A stretch of 64,000 bases of DNA from Pseudomonas sp. GCEP-101 (GCF_025133575.1 NZ_CP104011.1:1674001-1738000); one strand, 5' to 3'. Shown: positions 1 through 8,182, numbered from the stretch's first letter. Made by a program: numbers and translations. The notes: generated by a model not told the origin, from the letters alone.

Positions 1-641
1 AGGCCGGTGGAGCGGCCGCCGCCGAAGCGTTCGGAACGGCGGTGCCAGGCCAGGTGCAGGGCGCCGGCGAAGGCGTGCTTCATCGGCCCGCCCCAGGTCA
101 TGCCGAAGAACAGCTCGGACACGCCCCAGGCCACGCCGACGGCGAGGATGGCAGCGAGGAACCAACCGCCGAAACCTTCCGGCAGGATGCCCGCCACCGG
201 CAGGGTGGCGATGAAGAAGCTCGCCGAGAACATCAGCAGGCTTTTCGGCAGGCGCATCCACGGGCCTTTGGACAGGCGCGACGGCGGGTCGAGGCGGCGC
301 TTGGCGACGAACAGCGCGCCGCAGAACATCAGCGCGGTGGCCGCCAGCAGGGCGAAGCCGAGGATGCGGTTGTGCAGGCCGAAACCGTGCACCAGGATCG
401 CCAGCAGCGCGGCGGCGACGAAGCCGCCGGCGGTGGCCACGTGGGTCTTGGACATGTACTTGTCGCGCTCGACCACGTGGTGCAGGTCCACCAGATAGCG
501 GCGCGGCATTTTCAGCAGGCCGCCGACCCAGTCGACCTGGGCGGGCCGGCCACGACGCCACATCGCGAAGCGCTTCACGGCGCCCAGCACGGCAAGGCCG
601 AGGGCGGCGAAGAGCAGGATGGGGAGGATGATGTTGAGCAT
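1..641 (-). CDS. dgcB: Dimethylglycine catabolism protein DgcB, N-terminal membrane part (truncated by window edge)
   Basis: This reading frame starts at the ATG complementary to 639-641 and runs off the left edge, so only about 213 residues are seen. The protein begins MLNIILPILLFAALGLAVLG and has several hydrophobic segments (about residues 2-22, 75-95, 95-112, 135-150 and 160-180) separated by basic loops. This is the membrane-anchor half of DgcB; the Fe-S oxidoreductase half lies outside the window. In Pseudomonas DgcB works with DgcA to demethylate dimethylglycine to sarcosine and probably passes electrons towards an electron-transfer flavoprotein or the quinone pool. It is on the same strand as dgcA, with a 182-bp gap filled by a palindromic repeat element. 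Identification rests on position next to dgcA and on the hydrophobic pattern. Confidence 0.85.
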   Translation of the reverse strand, partial: MLNIILPILLFAALGLAVLGAVKRFAMWRRGRPAQVDWVGGLLKMPRRYLVDLHHVVERDKYMSKTHVATAGGFVAAALLAILVHGFGLHNRILGFALLAATALMFCGALFVAKRRLDPPSRLSKGPWMRLPKSLLMFSASFFIATLPVAGILPEGFGGWFLAAILAVGVAWGVSELFFGMTWGGPMKHAFAGALHLAWHRRSERFGGGRSTG

Positions 642-683
642 TTCTGGTCTCCCTACGGGACCTCAGGGGGCACTGGGCAAGCT

Positions 684-787
684 CCCTCTCCCGCTTGCGG
701 GAGAGGGCGGAGGGAGAGGGTCTTCCCGGTCGGCTCGGTCACTCGGCCTACCGCCCTCTCCCCAACCCTCTCCCTGAAGGGAGAGGG
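684..787. repeat. CCCTCTCCC composite palindromic element, copy 1
   Basis: A hairpin (684-707, CCCTCTCCC facing GGGAGAGGG) and a longer arm (754-787, doubled CCCTCTCCC then CTGAAGGGAGAGGG) flank about 46 bp of less conserved sequence. It fills the dgcB-dgcA gap. The same architecture recurs at nine other loci in this window. Confidence 0.85.
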
Positions 788-823
788 GGCTGTCCGTGCC
801 TGCCGGACATCACAAGGCGTGTC

Positions 824-2884
824 TTAGAAGTCCTTGCACAGACGCAGTGCGTCATAGATCGCCGCGTGGGTGTTGCGCTGGGCCACGCAGTCGCCGATGC
901 GGAACAGCAGATACCCGTCGCCTGGCTCGCTGAGGCACGGCTGCGGCTTGATCGCGAACAGCGCCTCGACGTCGATCTGGCCCTTGTTGCGCGAGCCCTG
1001 CTTGAGCGCGTAGTACAGGCTCTCGTCCGGACGCACGCCGTTCTCCACGACGATCTGGTCGACCACCCGCTCTTCCTTCGCGCCGGTGTATTCGTTCTCC
1101 AGCACGGCCACCAGCTTGTCGCCCTCGCGGTAGACCTTCTCCAGCATCAGGTCGCCGGTCATGATCACTTCCTTGGGGTACATGCTGCGGTAGTAGGTCG
1201 GGAAGGTGGTGCCGCCGATGGCCACGCCCGGCTTGATGTCGTCGGTGACGATCTCGACCTGGGCGCCCTTGTCGGCGAGGAAGTCCGCCACCGACATGCC
1301 GCTGAATTCGCAGATGGTGTCGTAGACCAGCACGTTCTTGCCCGGCGCGACCTTGCCGTCGAGGATGTCCCAGCTGCTGACCACCAGCCCTTCGGCGGCG
1401 CCCCAGTGCTCGTTCTGCTCCAGGAACGGATGGCCGCCGTTGGCCAGCACCACCACGTCGGGACGCAGGTCCAGGATGGTGTCGGCGTCCGCGCCGGTGC
1501 CCAGGCGCAGGTCGACGTTCAGCCGCGCCAGCTCCAGCTGGTACCAGCGGGTGATGCCGGCGATCTGGTCGCGCTGCGGGGCTTTCGAGGCGGTGGTGAT
1601 CTGCCCGCCGAGCTGGTCCTTCTTCTCGAACAGGGTCACGTCGTGGCCACGCTCGGCGGCGACGCGCGCCGCTTCCATGCCGGCCGGGCCGCCACCGACA
1701 ACGACAACCTTGCGCTTCACGCCGGTGGTCTTCTCGATGATGTGCGGCACGCCCATGTATTCACGGGAGGTGGCGGCGTTCTGGATGCACAGCACGTCCA
1801 GGCCCTGGTACTGGCGGTCGATGCAGTAGTTGGCGCCGACGCACTGCTTGATCTGGTCGACCTGGCCCATCTTGATCTTGGCGATCAGGTGCGGGTCGGC
1901 GATGTGCGCGCGGGTCATGCCGACCATGTCCACGTAGCCGCCTTCGAGGATGCGCGTGGCCTGGTTCGGGTCCTTGATGTTCTGCGCGTGCAGCACCGGT
2001 ACGTTGACCACTTCCTTGATGCCGGCCGCCAGGTGCAGGAACGGCTCCGGCGGGTAGGTCATGTTCGGGATGACGTTGGCCAGGGTGTTGTGGGTGTCGC
2101 AGCCCGAACCGACCACGCCGATGAAGTCGATCATGCCGGTGTCGCTGTAGTACTTGGCGATCTGCTTCATGTCGTCGTGGGTGAGGCCGTCCGGGTGGAA
2201 CTCGTCACCGCAGATGCGCATGCCGACGCAGAAGTCGTCGCCGACTTCCTTGCGCACGGCCTTGAGCACTTCCAGGCCGAACTTCATGCGGCCTTCGAAG
2301 GTGCCGCCCCACTCGTCGGTACGCTTGTTGACGCGCGGGCTCCAGAACTGGTCGATCATGTGCTGGTGCACGGCGGACAGCTCGACGCCGTCCAGGCCGC
2401 CTTCCTTCGCCCGGCGCGCCGCCTGGGCGTAGTTGCCGATCACACGCCAGATCTCTTCCGGCTCGATGGTCTTGCAGGTGGCGCGGTGCACGGGTTCGCG
2501 GATGCCCGACGGCGACATCAGGGTCGGCCAGTTGAAGCCGTCCCAGCGTGAGCGGCGGCCCATGTGGGTAATCTGGATCATGATCTTGGCCCCATGCTTG
2601 TGCATGGCGTCGGCCAGGTTCTGGAAGTGCGGGATGATGCGGTCGGTGGAGAGGTTCACCGAGCTCCACCATTCCTGCGGGCTGTCGATGGCGACCACGG
2701 AGGAACCGCCGCAGATGGCCAGGCCGATGCCGCCCTTGGCCTTCTCCTCGTAGTACTTCACGTAGCGCTCGGTGGTCATGCCGCCGTCGGTGGCATACAC
2801 CTCGGCGTGAGCGGTGGAGAGTACGCGGTTGCGGATGGTCAGTTTGCCGATCTGGATCGGCTGGAACATGGACTCGAAAGCCAT
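824..2884 (-). CDS. dgcA: Dimethylglycine demethylase subunit DgcA (OYE-like flavoprotein)
   Basis: DgcA is predicted to oxidise N,N-dimethylglycine to sarcosine in the cytoplasm together with DgcB. The 686-residue protein has an Old Yellow Enzyme-type TIM barrel (residues 1 to about 340), an Fe-S linker (about 345-370) and a dinucleotide-binding C-terminal half starting at KRKVVVVGGGPAGMEAAR (about 390). This is the trimethylamine dehydrogenase/2,4-dienoyl-CoA reductase layout. The start MAFESMFQPIQIGKL fits the family. The usual four-Cys cluster pattern appears as C348-x2-A351-x2-C354-x11-C366, so the second cysteine is alanine. It is co-directional with the downstream dgcB and the upstream DUF5943 and dipeptidase-like genes, as in other Pseudomonas dgc loci. 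Confidence 0.93.
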   Translation of the reverse strand: MAFESMFQPIQIGKLTIRNRVLSTAHAEVYATDGGMTTERYVKYYEEKAKGGIGLAICGGSSVVAIDSPQEWWSSVNLSTDRIIPHFQNLADAMHKHGAKIMIQITHMGRRSRWDGFNWPTLMSPSGIREPVHRATCKTIEPEEIWRVIGNYAQAARRAKEGGLDGVELSAVHQHMIDQFWSPRVNKRTDEWGGTFEGRMKFGLEVLKAVRKEVGDDFCVGMRICGDEFHPDGLTHDDMKQIAKYYSDTGMIDFIGVVGSGCDTHNTLANVIPNMTYPPEPFLHLAAGIKEVVNVPVLHAQNIKDPNQATRILEGGYVDMVGMTRAHIADPHLIAKIKMGQVDQIKQCVGANYCIDRQYQGLDVLCIQNAATSREYMGVPHIIEKTTGVKRKVVVVGGGPAGMEAARVAAERGHDVTLFEKKDQLGGQITTASKAPQRDQIAGITRWYQLELARLNVDLRLGTGADADTILDLRPDVVVLANGGHPFLEQNEHWGAAEGLVVSSWDILDGKVAPGKNVLVYDTICEFSGMSVADFLADKGAQVEIVTDDIKPGVAIGGTTFPTYYRSMYPKEVIMTGDLMLEKVYREGDKLVAVLENEYTGAKEERVVDQIVVENGVRPDESLYYALKQGSRNKGQIDVEALFAIKPQPCLSEPGDGYLLFRIGDCVAQRNTHAAIYDALRLCKDF

Positions 2885-2927
2885 TGCGGCATCCTCTGAA
2901 AACTACTGCGCTCGGTTATGCAGCGTT

Positions 2928-2988
2928 GGAGGCTGAATCGAAAATGCTCATTTACTGCTCGTAAACTCCGCTTTTCGCTTCAACCTCC
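2928..2988. repeat. Nested inverted repeat in the dgcA leader
   Basis: Arms 2928-2944 (GGAGGCTGAATCGAAAA) and 2972-2988 (TTTTCGCTTCAACCTCC) pair at 15 of 17 positions. Inside them is a smaller palindrome, TTTAC-N5-GTAAA, at 2951-2965. It lies between the stop of the DUF5943 gene and the dgcA start, so a transcript of this operon would fold here. It could be an mRNA-processing or attenuator structure or one copy of a dispersed element; only one copy was noticed in this window. Confidence 0.6.
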
Positions 2989-3040
2989 GCCTCGCCTACC
3001 CTTCGCTCGCTACGTTTTCGATCTCGATTGATTGGGATGA

Positions 3041-3571
3041 TCAGAGCGGTTTGACGACGAACAGACCGTCGTCGTGGCCTTCCTCGGCGCCGCTGTAGAC
3101 CTGCTCGGCGACGGTGCGTATGTCGCTGCCGCGCGCCTGGAGGATCTGGTCCATGGCGCCGGCGAACCAGCCGGTGAACATGTAGTCGACCTTGCGGTTG
3201 ACCTTGCCGTAGACGTACACGAAGGCCGAATGCTTCAGGCGTACCTGGGCGGTGCCCGCGTCGAGGTCGATCTGTTCGATCTGGAACAGGCCCCAGCCAC
3301 GCTGCGACAGGCGCTTCATGTAGTGCTCGAAGACTTCCACGCCGACCAGGCCGTGGCACTCGGCTTCCTTCTCGCACCAGTGCCAGGCGGACTTGTAGCC
3401 GGCCTTGTAGAGGATCTGCGCATAGCGCTCGGCGCCCAGCTCTTCCTCGATACCCATGTGGTTGTTGACGAAGAAGTGCCGCGGTACGTAGAGCATCGGC
3501 AGGGCGTCGGTGGTCCAGACGCCGGTTTCGCTGTCGACTTCGATGGGCAGTTCGGGGGCGTGTTTGGCCAT
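3041..3571 (-). CDS. DUF5943-type protein of the dgc operon
   Basis: A 176-residue protein beginning MAKHAPELPIEVDSETGVW. The frame is open much further upstream, but the ATG at 3571 gives the start expected for this conserved companion of dgcA, and the upstream part overlaps a palindromic repeat. There is no signal peptide or membrane segment. The middle and C-terminal parts (GYKSAWHWCEKEAECHGLVG, then a KVDYMFTGWFAGAMDQIL stretch) resemble the small V4R/4-vinyl-reductase fold that DUF5943 proteins are thought to have. The biochemical role is unknown. Its conserved place beside dgcA suggests an accessory or ligand-sensing role in dimethylglycine demethylation. Confidence 0.75.
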   Translation of the reverse strand: MAKHAPELPIEVDSETGVWTTDALPMLYVPRHFFVNNHMGIEEELGAERYAQILYKAGYKSAWHWCEKEAECHGLVGVEVFEHYMKRLSQRGWGLFQIEQIDLDAGTAQVRLKHSAFVYVYGKVNRKVDYMFTGWFAGAMDQILQARGSDIRTVAEQVYSGAEEGHDDGLFVVKPL

Positions 3572-3604
3572 GTGTGCAGACTCCGGAATTCGTGTGTGCG
3601 GTTG

Positions 3605-3710
3605 CCCTCTCCCCAACCCTCTCCCTGAAGGGAGAGGGAGCTGGCCGTGCATGCGGAAGGTCAGGTGCATGCCGGTGGCTCTGCTCCCCTCTCCCGCTGG
3701 CGGGAGAGGG
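3605..3710. repeat. CCCTCTCCC composite palindromic element, copy 2
   Basis: Long arm at 3605-3638 and short hairpin at 3687-3710, separated by 48 bp. It occupies the gap between the dipeptidase-like gene and the DUF5943 gene, inside the presumed dgc operon. Confidence 0.85.
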
Positions 3711-3747
3711 GCTGGGGGACAGGGCGCTGTTCGATGGAAAGTCGGTG

Positions 3748-4725
3748 TTATTCGCCCCAGACGTCTTTCAGGACGCGCACCCAGTTCTCGCCCATGACCT
3801 TGCGCACCACGCGCTCGGGCATGCCGCGCTTGAGCAGGGTCTCGGTGAGGTTGGGGAATTCGCCCACGGTGCGGATGCCCAGCGGGTTGACGATCTTGCC
3901 GAAGTTGGTGAGGCGGCGGGCGTACCCCTTGTCGTGGGTCAGCCACTCGAAGAAGTCCTGGCCGTGGCCCTGGGTGAAGTCGGTGCCGATGCCGATGGCG
4001 TCCTCGCCGACGATGTTCATCACGTACTCGATGGCTTCGGCGTAGTCGTCGATGGTCGAGTCGATGCCCTTGGCCAGGAACGGCGCGAACATGGTCACGC
4101 CGACGAAGCCGCCGTGGTCGGCGATGAACTTCAGCTCGGCGTCGGACTTGTTGCGCGGGTGCTCTTTCAGGCCCGACGGCAGGCAGTGGGAATAGGTGAC
4201 GGGCTTCTTCGACTCGAGAATGACTTCCTCGGAGGTCTTGGAGCCGACGTGGGACAGGTCGCACATGATGCCGACGCGGTTCATCTCCGCGACGATCTCG
4301 CGGCCGAAGCCGGAGAGGCCGCCGTCGCGCTCGTAGCAGCCGGTGCCGACCAGGTTCTGGGTGTTGTAGCACATCTGCACGATGCCCACGCCCAGTTGCT
4401 TGAAGATCTCCACGTAGCCGATCTGGTCCTCGAACGCATGGGCGTTCTGGAAGCCGAAGAGGATGCCGGTCTTGCCCTGCTCCTTGGCCTTGCGGATGTC
4501 GGCGGTGGTGCGCACCGGGATGACCAGGTCGCTGTTCTCGCGGATCAGCTTCTGGCTGGCGACGATGTTGTTCACCGTGGCCTGGAAACCTTCCCAGACG
4601 GAGACGGTGCAGTTGGCGGCAGTCAGGCCGCCCTTGCGCATGTCCTCGAACAGCTCGCGGTTCCACTTGGCGATGATCAGGCCATCGATGACGATGCTGT
4701 CGGCGTGAAGTTCGGCTGGGCTCAT
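3748..4725 (-). CDS. Renal-dipeptidase-like (peptidase M19 fold) protein of the dgc operon
   Basis: A 325-residue protein of the membrane dipeptidase (M19) amidohydrolase family but with no signal peptide, so probably cytoplasmic. Family features seen are CDLSHVG (His159), PVTYSH (His180) and GIGTDFTQG (Asp249). The first metal site is altered: the usual DGHND at the end of strand 1 reads DGLII (residues 14-18), and the bridging Glu region reads FGFQN (Gln93). Two to three zinc ligands of classical dipeptidases are therefore absent. It is first in the dipeptidase-DUF5943-dgcA-dgcB string. A role in dimethylglycine use is inferred from context; true dipeptidase activity is doubtful. Confidence 0.8.
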   Translation of the reverse strand: MSPAELHADSIVIDGLIIAKWNRELFEDMRKGGLTAANCTVSVWEGFQATVNNIVASQKLIRENSDLVIPVRTTADIRKAKEQGKTGILFGFQNAHAFEDQIGYVEIFKQLGVGIVQMCYNTQNLVGTGCYERDGGLSGFGREIVAEMNRVGIMCDLSHVGSKTSEEVILESKKPVTYSHCLPSGLKEHPRNKSDAELKFIADHGGFVGVTMFAPFLAKGIDSTIDDYAEAIEYVMNIVGEDAIGIGTDFTQGHGQDFFEWLTHDKGYARRLTNFGKIVNPLGIRTVGEFPNLTETLLKRGMPERVVRKVMGENWVRVLKDVWGE

Positions 4726-5190
4726 CTTGGCGTCTCTCTATTCAGGCAAGGCTGGTGCGGCGGGACTTGTGCCGACGCTTTGCAGGCAGGATATCCCTGC
4801 ACCCCGCGGCGACCCGGTTCGAAAACGACCAGGGTCGAACCGAAAGCGTCAAACCGACGACATGGGCGACAGCGTTTGCGTCGCATGGGGCAATGTGGGG
4901 GCTGGAGGCGAGGATTGGCGCGGACTTGTAGGAGCGAGCTTGCTCGCGAACGGTCTTCGCTGCGGGGCACGGCGCGGGTGGAAAGCGCCCTCTCCCTAAC
5001 CCTCTCCCTGAAGGGAGAGGGAACTGTAAAGCGTCAAGCGAAACTCCGAACGAACCGGCGACTCCGAGCAACTCCCTCTCCCTGAAGGGAGAGGGCTGGG
5101 GAGAGGGTGATACGGCGGCGGCACGGAGGCCGCCGGAAAGAGGTTCGCGAGCAAGCTCGCTCCTACAAGGAGCAAGCCACGCGGCAAGCG
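4726..5190. other. Intergenic region with nested REP and CCCTCTCCC elements
   Basis: No convincing gene was seen. A REP arm (4928-4950) and its inverted partner (5144-5166) enclose a complete CCCTCTCCC composite element (4988-5107). This lies between the dipeptidase-like gene and a candidate mini-gene downstream of gbcA. All flanking genes are on the minus strand. Confidence 0.75.
4928..5166. repeat. REP pair enclosing CCCTCTCCC element copy 3
   Basis: The REP arm GTAGGAGCGAGCTTGCTC (4928-4950, continuing CGCGAA) and the inverted arm at 5144-5166 form the outer boundary. Inside are CCCTCTCCC arms at 4988-5021 and 5074-5107. The same nesting recurs at 46004-46262. Confidence 0.85.
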
Positions 5191-5277
5191 TCAGCGCTTG
5201 CGCCAGCAGGCAAAGAGGTTCCACGCCACCAGGCCGGTGACGAAGGCGGAGCTGCTGTAGAAGAGCATCGCGTCCAC
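5191..5277 (-). CDS. Candidate 28-residue membrane mini-protein downstream of gbcA
   Basis: A short frame starts at GTG (5275-5277), preceded by GTGAGGA at Shine-Dalgarno distance, and ends at TGA complementary to 5191-5193. It encodes MDAMLFYSSSAFVTGLVAWN and then LFACWRKR: one hydrophobic helix followed by a basic end, the typical look of a single-pass small membrane protein. An internal ATG (5268) would give 25 residues. It lies 71 bp downstream of gbcA on the same strand, after a GC-rich hairpin. I do not recognise it, and coding status is inferred only from the ribosome-binding site and composition. Confidence 0.4.
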   Translation of the reverse strand: MDAMLFYSSSAFVTGLVAWNLFACWRKR

Positions 5278-5313
5278 GTGGCGTCCTCACTAACGACAGC
5301 AGGTAACGACAAC

Positions 5314-5331
5314 GCCCCCGGAAACGGGGGC
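5314..5331 (-). terminator. Hairpin downstream of gbcA
   Basis: Perfect 7-bp stem, GCCCCCG-GAAA-CGGGGGC as read on the plus strand. It begins 17 bp past the gbcA stop and is followed on the minus strand by a short, imperfect T-rich run (GTTGTCGTT). It is probably a weak intrinsic terminator. Confidence 0.5.
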
Positions 5332-5347
5332 GCTGGGTGGGTGGGGC

Positions 5348-6637
5348 TTACTTCTCGCCGACCAGGCGGGCGTGAGCGGACTCCTCGCCCAGGTTGTTCA
5401 GCATGCGCTCGCTGTACCAGTCGAGGAAGTTGATCACGCCGAACTCGTAGGTCTTGGAGTACGGCCCCGGCTGGTAGGCGGTGGAGTTGATGCCGCGCTG
5501 GTTCTCTTCGGCCAGGCGACGGTCCTGGTCGTTGGTGGCGTCCCAGACTTCACGCAGGCGCGCCACGTCGTAGTCGACGCCTTCCACCGCGTCCTTGTGC
5601 ACCAGCCACTTGGTGGTGACCATGGTTTCCTGAGCGCTGATCGGCCACACGGTGAACACGATCATGTGGTCGCCCATGCAGTGGTTCCACGAGTGCGGCA
5701 GGTGCAGGATGCGCATCGAGCCCAGGTCCGGGTTCTGGATGCGGCCCATGAGTTTCTTGCTGCCCTGCTTGCCGTCCATGGTCATGGACACGGTGCCCTG
5801 CAGCAGCGGCATGCGCACGATGCGGTTGCGCAGGCCGAAGCTGGCATGGGCGTAGGGGATCTTCTCGGCATCCCAGGCGGTGGTGCAGGCCGCGACCTGG
5901 TCCTTGAAGGCCTGGCTGGCGCGCGGGTCGGTGACGTCGTCCCACTCCAGCAGGGTGTTCAGCAGTTCCGGGTGCGAACCGTTGCAGTGGTAGCACTCGC
6001 GGTTGTTCTCCAGCACCAGCTTCCAGTTGGCCTTCTCCATCAGCGTGGTCTGCACCGCGACCTTGGTGTTCTCCATGTCGTACGGCTCCATGTAGTGCTC
6101 GAGCGTACGCAGGAAGTCGTCGATGGCCGGCGGGTTCTCTGCCAGCGAGATGAAGATGTAGCCGCCGGCGGTCTTCACGTTCACTGGTTTGAGGCTGTAG
6201 TCCTTCATGTCGAAGTCGGCGCCCATCTCGGTGCCGGCGAACAGCAGGCGGCCGTCCAGTTCGTAGGTCCACTGGTGGTAGGGGCAGACCAGCTTGGCGA
6301 CCTTGCCCTTGTCGCTGACGCACAGGCGCGAGCCGCGGTGACGGCAGACGTTGTGGAAGGCGTGGATCTTGCCTTCGGCGCCGCGCAGGACGATCACCGG
6401 GTTGTCGCCGATCTGCAGGGTGAGGAAGTTGCCCTTGGCGGGGATCTCGCAGGTCATGCCGGCGATCAGCCACTCCTTGTGGAAGATCTCCTGCATGTCC
6501 AGCTGGAACAGGCGCTCGTCGTTGTAGAAGGGCTGCGGCAGCGAGAAGCTGTGGTCGCGGCTGCGCAGCATCTCGGCGGTGGCCTTGCGGGCCGGTTCCA
6601 GCGGGTCGCCCAGACTCAGGGTAGTGGTGACGTCCAT
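5348..6637 (-). CDS. gbcA: Glycine betaine monooxygenase, Rieske oxygenase subunit GbcA
   Basis: A 429-residue Rieske non-haem iron oxygenase that removes one methyl group from glycine betaine, giving dimethylglycine and formaldehyde, with electrons from GbcB. The start MDVTTTLSLGDPLEP at 6637 gives the family length; the frame is open further upstream but without family resemblance. The Rieske site is C98-x-H100 ... C118-x2-H121. The mononuclear iron site is in NRECYHCNGSH (His217, His222). It is divergent from gbcB across 403 bp, which suggests shared control; in P. aeruginosa the AraC-type regulator GbdR activates these genes. Confidence 0.95.
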   Translation of the reverse strand: MDVTTTLSLGDPLEPARKATAEMLRSRDHSFSLPQPFYNDERLFQLDMQEIFHKEWLIAGMTCEIPAKGNFLTLQIGDNPVIVLRGAEGKIHAFHNVCRHRGSRLCVSDKGKVAKLVCPYHQWTYELDGRLLFAGTEMGADFDMKDYSLKPVNVKTAGGYIFISLAENPPAIDDFLRTLEHYMEPYDMENTKVAVQTTLMEKANWKLVLENNRECYHCNGSHPELLNTLLEWDDVTDPRASQAFKDQVAACTTAWDAEKIPYAHASFGLRNRIVRMPLLQGTVSMTMDGKQGSKKLMGRIQNPDLGSMRILHLPHSWNHCMGDHMIVFTVWPISAQETMVTTKWLVHKDAVEGVDYDVARLREVWDATNDQDRRLAEENQRGINSTAYQPGPYSKTYEFGVINFLDWYSERMLNNLGEESAHARLVGEK

Positions 6638-7040
6638 TGCTCGGTCCTCATGCCGCAGCGCGCTCGGCTGCCGGCGGAAATAAGTGGCTGATACGGTGTG
6701 CCACGCAGGGCAGTGGCGGCAGGTGCGCAGCGCGCCGAGTGCGCTTTCCCGCCGTCCTCGTTCAACCGGAAGGGGTTGCTCGGCATGGAGCTGAGTGTGG
6801 GGCCGCAGCACGGCAATACCCTTATCCATGGGCGACACGGCCACATCATTTCCCGACGCGCAACGGCGCGCGCCAGGCGGCAGGTCGCGATAAGCATGCA
6901 AATGTCGCTGGCAGGTAAATGCAGCGGCCATCCTCGTGCACACAATCGGTTCCATCAGGCATGCCGGAAGGCCCCGTCTCGCACGGGTCCCGGCGCTGCC
7001 CCATCAGGCCCAGCACGGCCCGCGTGCGCGGAGAGACAGC
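6638..7040. promoter_or_regulatory. Divergent gbcA/gbcB promoter region
   Basis: A 403-bp non-coding region between the two divergent gbc genes. A 13-bp imperfect direct repeat (AAATGTCGCTGGC at 6900-6912, AAATGCAGCGGCC at 6917-6929) has a 17-bp period, a plausible site for an AraC-family dimer such as GbdR. The regulator assignment is inference; the exact GbdR consensus could not be checked. Confidence 0.45.
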
Positions 7041-8141
7041 ATGTCGAACAATTTCCTCAATCCGGTGAACACCCAGACCTGGGCCAACGGGCGCCACCTG
7101 GTGCGCTGCGTGAAGGCCATCCAGGAAACCTGGGATGTGCGCACCTTCTGCTTCATGGCCGACGCACCGATCATGTTCTTCTTCAAGCCGGGGCAGTTCG
7201 TCACCCTGGAGCTGGAGATCGACGGCCAGCCGATCATGCGCTCCTACACCATCTCCAGCTCGCCCTCGGTGCCCTACAGCTTCTCCATCACCATCAAGCG
7301 CGTGCCCGGCGGCAAGGTCTCGAACTGGCTGCACGACAACCTCAAGGAAGGCGACCAGATCCCGGTGCACGGGCCGGTGGGCAACTTCAACGCCATCGAC
7401 TTCCCCGCCGAGAAGGTGCTGTTCCTCTCCGGGGGCGTGGGCATCACCCCGGTGATGTCCATGTCGCGCTGGTTCTTCGACACCAATGGCAACGTCGACA
7501 TGGTGTTCGTGCACAGCGCGCGCACGCCCAAGGACATCATCTACCACCGCGAGCTGGACCACATGGCCTCGCGCATCGCCAACTTCAAGCTGCACCTGAT
7601 CTGCGAGAAGTACGAGATGGGCGAGACCTGGGCCGGCTACCGGGGCTTCCTGAACAAGGCCATGCTGCAGCTGATGGCGCCGGACTTCCTCGAACGCGAA
7701 GTGTTCTGCTGCGGCCCGACGCCCTACATGCACGCCGTCCGCCGCCTGCTGGAGGCCGAGGGCTACGACATGTCGCGCTACCACGAGGAGGCCTTCGGCC
7801 CGACCCCGCCGGAAGTGCGCGCCGACGTGAAGGAGCTGGCCGCCGAAGCCGCCGAGGCGCCGGCCGTGCCCCTGGCGGAGCAGAACCTGGTGGAATTCTG
7901 CGACACCGGCAAGAGCATCCGCGTCGCGCCGGGCGAGACCGTCCACGCCGCCGCCGCCAAGCTCGGCCTGCACATTCCCAAGGCCTGCGGCATGGGCATC
8001 TGCGGCACCTGCAAGGTGATGAAGCGCTCCGGCGAGGTGGACATGGAGCACAACGGCGGGATCACCGACGAAGATGTCGCCGAAGGCTACATCCTGTCCT
8101 GCTGCAGCGTGCCCAAGGGCGACGTGGTGATCGAGTACTGA
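7041..8141 (+). CDS. gbcB: Glycine betaine monooxygenase, reductase subunit GbcB
   Basis: A 366-residue ferredoxin-NAD(P)H reductase that supplies electrons to the GbcA Rieske centre. The start MSNNFLNPVNTQTW at 7041 is preceded by GGAGAGACAGC. Domains in order are an FAD-binding barrel with RSYTISS (about 67-73), an NAD(P)-binding domain with GGVGITPVMSM (about 133-143) and a C-terminal plant-type [2Fe-2S] domain with C316-x4-C321-x2-C324-x29-C354. It is divergently arranged with gbcA. No gene follows on the same strand until ybjQ, so it is probably monocistronic. Confidence 0.95.
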   Translation: MSNNFLNPVNTQTWANGRHLVRCVKAIQETWDVRTFCFMADAPIMFFFKPGQFVTLELEIDGQPIMRSYTISSSPSVPYSFSITIKRVPGGKVSNWLHDNLKEGDQIPVHGPVGNFNAIDFPAEKVLFLSGGVGITPVMSMSRWFFDTNGNVDMVFVHSARTPKDIIYHRELDHMASRIANFKLHLICEKYEMGETWAGYRGFLNKAMLQLMAPDFLEREVFCCGPTPYMHAVRRLLEAEGYDMSRYHEEAFGPTPPEVRADVKELAAEAAEAPAVPLAEQNLVEFCDTGKSIRVAPGETVHAAAAKLGLHIPKACGMGICGTCKVMKRSGEVDMEHNGGITDEDVAEGYILSCCSVPKGDVVIEY

Positions 8142-8182
8142 TCACAGCCTGCCCCCACCTGCCCCACACGTTACCCACCAAG

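Noticed and set aside
3041..4666. A single 541-residue protein covering the DUF5943 gene and part of the dipeptidase gene
   Set aside because: The N-terminal part is a frame shadow of the dipeptidase gene plus translated repeat sequence; the DUF5943 protein starts at 3571.
684..5166. CRISPR array made of the regularly spaced CCCTCTCCC repeats
   Set aside because: Repeats are palindromic pairs at scattered gaps, without unit spacing, spacers of constant length or cas genes.
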